Assembly (NCBI RefSeq): GCF_900105145.1
Contig: NZ_LT629752.1
Span: 248,001-312,000 of the forward strand
From: Polaribacter sp. KT25b
Lineage (GTDB): Bacteria > Bacteroidota > Bacteroidia > Flavobacteriales > Flavobacteriaceae
Direction of reading: 5' to 3'
Length of the DNA: 64,000 nucleotides
Both the position numbers and the translations under genes were made by a program. Positions 62,601-64,000 of the stretch are shown in pieces. Below the pieces are notes generated by a model. It had not been told where the DNA came from and searched no databases. It worked only from the letters and a program-made list of their open reading frames with translations. Position 1 is the first letter of the stretch. The number at the start of each line of letters is the position of its first letter.

Positions 62601-63149
62601 TTAATTATTTAAATGGTTATATTCTTTAACTTGCATATCATATAATTGCTTTACAATACTTACTCTGCCAGTATTTTTATCATATTCTTTTCTTTCTAAA
62701 ACAGGTTTTGAGTATAAATGCAAACACGCCGATCGATGCTCAAATGAATTTATATACCTATAAATAGTTTTTGATTTTTGCATATATGAGTAACTCAAAG
62801 AATTCATTAAAATTGAGCTTACCTGTTCTAGTCCTTTTTTTTCTTTTGATATTCTATAGCGTTCTTCTATAAATTGCCCAGATATTGGATGAATCCATGC
62901 TTCTTTAGAATCAATGTCGTGTATTGGACTTTGTTGACCTTTTTCCCAACATGATAAAACTAACTGATAACGTTTATTTTTAAAAAGGCTTACTCTTCCT
63001 GGCCTGTATTCCTTAAATTTGAAATATTTTTCCCATTCTTTAAGTGGAATACTTATTTTTTTTAGAGCGTTTAGATAGCAGCTTTCTGTATTACTAATAG
63101 CACAAGTATTTAATGCTAAAATCAGTTTTTCTATAGTTTTTATTTTCAT
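62601..63149 (-). CDS. Cysteine dioxygenase-like cupin with a changed metal site
   Basis: 182 residues. Family text is WEKGQQSPIHDIDSKEAWIHP, GQFIEERY and CLHLYSKPV. The family oxidises cysteine to cysteine sulfinate using an iron held by three His (IHDH and HLYS). Here His77 and His144 remain, but the second His (position 79) is Ile, so the site is His-Asp-Ile-Asp. It may use Asp, bind a different metal, or act on a different thiol. A palindromic site lies 227 bases upstream (63376-63389). It is the last gene of the window. Confidence 0.75.
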   Translation of the reverse strand: MKIKTIEKLILALNTCAISNTESCYLNALKKISIPLKEWEKYFKFKEYRPGRVSLFKNKRYQLVLSCWEKGQQSPIHDIDSKEAWIHPISGQFIEERYRISKEKKGLEQVSSILMNSLSYSYMQKSKTIYRYINSFEHRSACLHLYSKPVLERKEYDKNTGRVSIVKQLYDMQVKEYNHLNN

Positions 63150-63375
63150 TTTGTATTAAATTATTCTATTTTTCTAACATAAATATTTATATAAACATCA
63201 AAAATTGACATTTCAATTACTCTTGTTAAAACTTAATTGAATAGAAATTTTAGGAAAATATTGTATAAAAGACCTAATGTTTTGATACTGATATTTTAAT
63301 TAGTTTTTACAAGCTAATAAGTATAAATTACTCTTAATATAATATCAAAAATACAGATATTATAAAAGTATTGAA

Positions 63376-63389
63376 ATGACCTAAGTCAG
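63376..63389. promoter_or_regulatory. CRP/FNR-type palindrome upstream of the cysteine dioxygenase-like gene
   Basis: ATGAC-CTAA-GTCAG, matching the core of the sites at 57393 and 60566 (TGAC-N4-GTCA). It is 227 bases from the start codon, so the assignment to this gene is tentative. Confidence 0.45.
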
Positions 63390-63525
63390 TGTTTTTAATT
63401 ATTTGAAATTCAAATAGATAAAATTTTTTAATTCTAAGTAGTGTAGTTCTTTTTAAAGTTTTATCAGTAGAATTAAAAGATGTTAATTAAGGTGTTTGTA
63501 AAGATTTTTTTCTTTTAAAAAGAGA

Positions 63526-63556
63526 AGAAACTGAGAGTTTTAAACTCCCAGTTTCT
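63526..63556. terminator. Hairpin AGAAACTG...CAGTTTCT
   Basis: An 8-bp outer stem, one mismatch, then GAGTTT/AAACTC. It is terminator-like on either strand, but no gene ends nearby in this window. The hairpin at 63666-63693 has a related right half (TAAACTCC then C-tract and GTTTT). Confidence 0.5.
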
Positions 63557-63559
63557 AAT

Positions 63560-63585
63560 TTGTGTAAAATTTATATTTTACACAA
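63560..63585. repeat. 26-bp inverted repeat TTGTGTAAAAT-TTAT-ATTTTACACAA
   Basis: Perfect 11-bp arms with a 4-bp centre, immediately after the hairpin at 63526. Its AT-rich symmetric form suits a regulator site. No flanking gene is visible. Confidence 0.6.
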
Positions 63586-63665
63586 CTTCCCCTAATTAAT
63601 AGCGTTTTTTTAAATCTTTATTTTATTTAAATCATTCTTCAATTTTTAATCAACAAATAAATATA

Positions 63666-63693
63666 AAAACAGGAAGCCTAAACTCCCTGTTTT
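63666..63693. terminator. Hairpin AAAACAGG...CCTGTTTT
   Basis: 8-bp perfect stem with a 12-base loop and a T-rich 3' flank on the plus strand. Terminator-like; owner unknown. Confidence 0.5.
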
Positions 63694-63841
63694 CTATTAA
63701 GGAACTATTATTTTTCTCTTAATTCCTGTCATTAAAAAAATCTATCTCTAGAGCCTTTTAAAATTAGGTTTAAAAAGAAAAACAACAATTAACTAACATA
63801 ATATCTATTCTAATTTACAGAGAAAAGATATGTTTTTTTAA

Positions 63842-63871
63842 GAAATCGAGATATCTAGATATCTCGATTTC
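63842..63871. repeat. 30-bp perfect palindrome
   Basis: GAAATCGAGATATCT is followed at once by its exact reverse complement AGATATCTCGATTTC, with no spacer. A dimeric or tetrameric regulator could bind it; it would also form a long hairpin in RNA. Confidence 0.75.
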
Positions 63872-64000
63872 CTTGAAGGTATTAAATGTAATTTAAAACT
63901 TTTGCTAATTTGGAGCATCTCTATTTGTAGAAACGTAGTACAAAAAACTTAAAATACTTTTAGATAACCTCTAAACTCAAAGGGCATTGCTTCCTAAGAA

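Larger units (their letters stand above)
63150..64000. other. 851-base gene-free region with several inverted repeats
   Basis: No convincing ORF. It contains the palindrome at 63376-63389 and four stronger structures: 63526-63556, 63560-63585, 63666-63693 and 63842-63871, described separately. The density suggests terminators, operators or a small RNA, and perhaps the control region of a gene beyond the window. Confidence 0.5.

Overview
This window is AT-rich DNA from a member of the Bacteroidota, almost certainly a marine-type Flavobacteriaceae relative (Polaribacter/Tenacibaculum-like; the genus is a guess). The signs are a type IX secretion sorting tail on a CotH protein, promoters of the TAnnTTTG type, A-rich leaders in place of Shine-Dalgarno sites, and typical flavobacterial families: an alpha/beta hydrolase-OsmC fusion, an HD-Pycsar-type membrane protein, and a BspA-like leucine-rich lipoprotein.

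Layout. 1-908: 5' part of a TamB-like gene. 1089-6036: a minus-strand oxidative-damage cluster (msrB, msrA, selO, aldo/keto reductase, hydrolase-OsmC fusion). 6537-12473: a plus-strand cell-surface cluster (CotH kinase with T9SS tail, VTC-type polyphosphate polymerase domain, DUF4956 membrane protein, DUF2490-like outer-membrane protein). 12729-17114: a minus-strand operon resembling a synthase-dependent exopolysaccharide system (TPR/outer-membrane barrel, family 2 glycosyltransferase, GH26 glycosidase). 17370-25975: LRR lipoprotein, HD/Pycsar-like protein, GAF protein, and the GTPases Der and Era.

26156-53201: an initiator tRNA-Met gene whose 3' half is the attachment site of an integrated element of about 27 kb. 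The 43-bp core recurs at 53159-53201 beside a tyrosine integrase. Both ends carry the same 25-bp tandem site and a look-alike terminator. The element encodes a coupling protein, a relaxase and a MobC-like protein but no mating-pore genes, so it is probably mobilizable rather than self-transmissible. Its cargo is: a compact E2-like/JAB/E1 (ubiquitin-like conjugation) operon with an HD hydrolase and a candidate 20-residue Gly-ending peptide upstream; an unrecognised 261/777-residue gene pair; a large serine recombinase; AlkB; a type I restriction-modification operon with an inserted RhuM gene; and a TrlF-type PHP-ATPase. The E2-like/JAB/E1 operon is the best candidate here for an undescribed system.

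53404-63149: chromosomal genes again: a secreted six-repeat protein, three tandem universal stress proteins, thioredoxin, an Mla-type lipid transporter, a SpoIIAA-like protein, a haemolysin III homologue and a cysteine dioxygenase-like protein. Palindromes of the form ATGAC-N4-GTCA(T) precede several of these genes and suggest a shared CRP/FNR-type regulator. The last 850 bases contain no gene but several strong inverted repeats.
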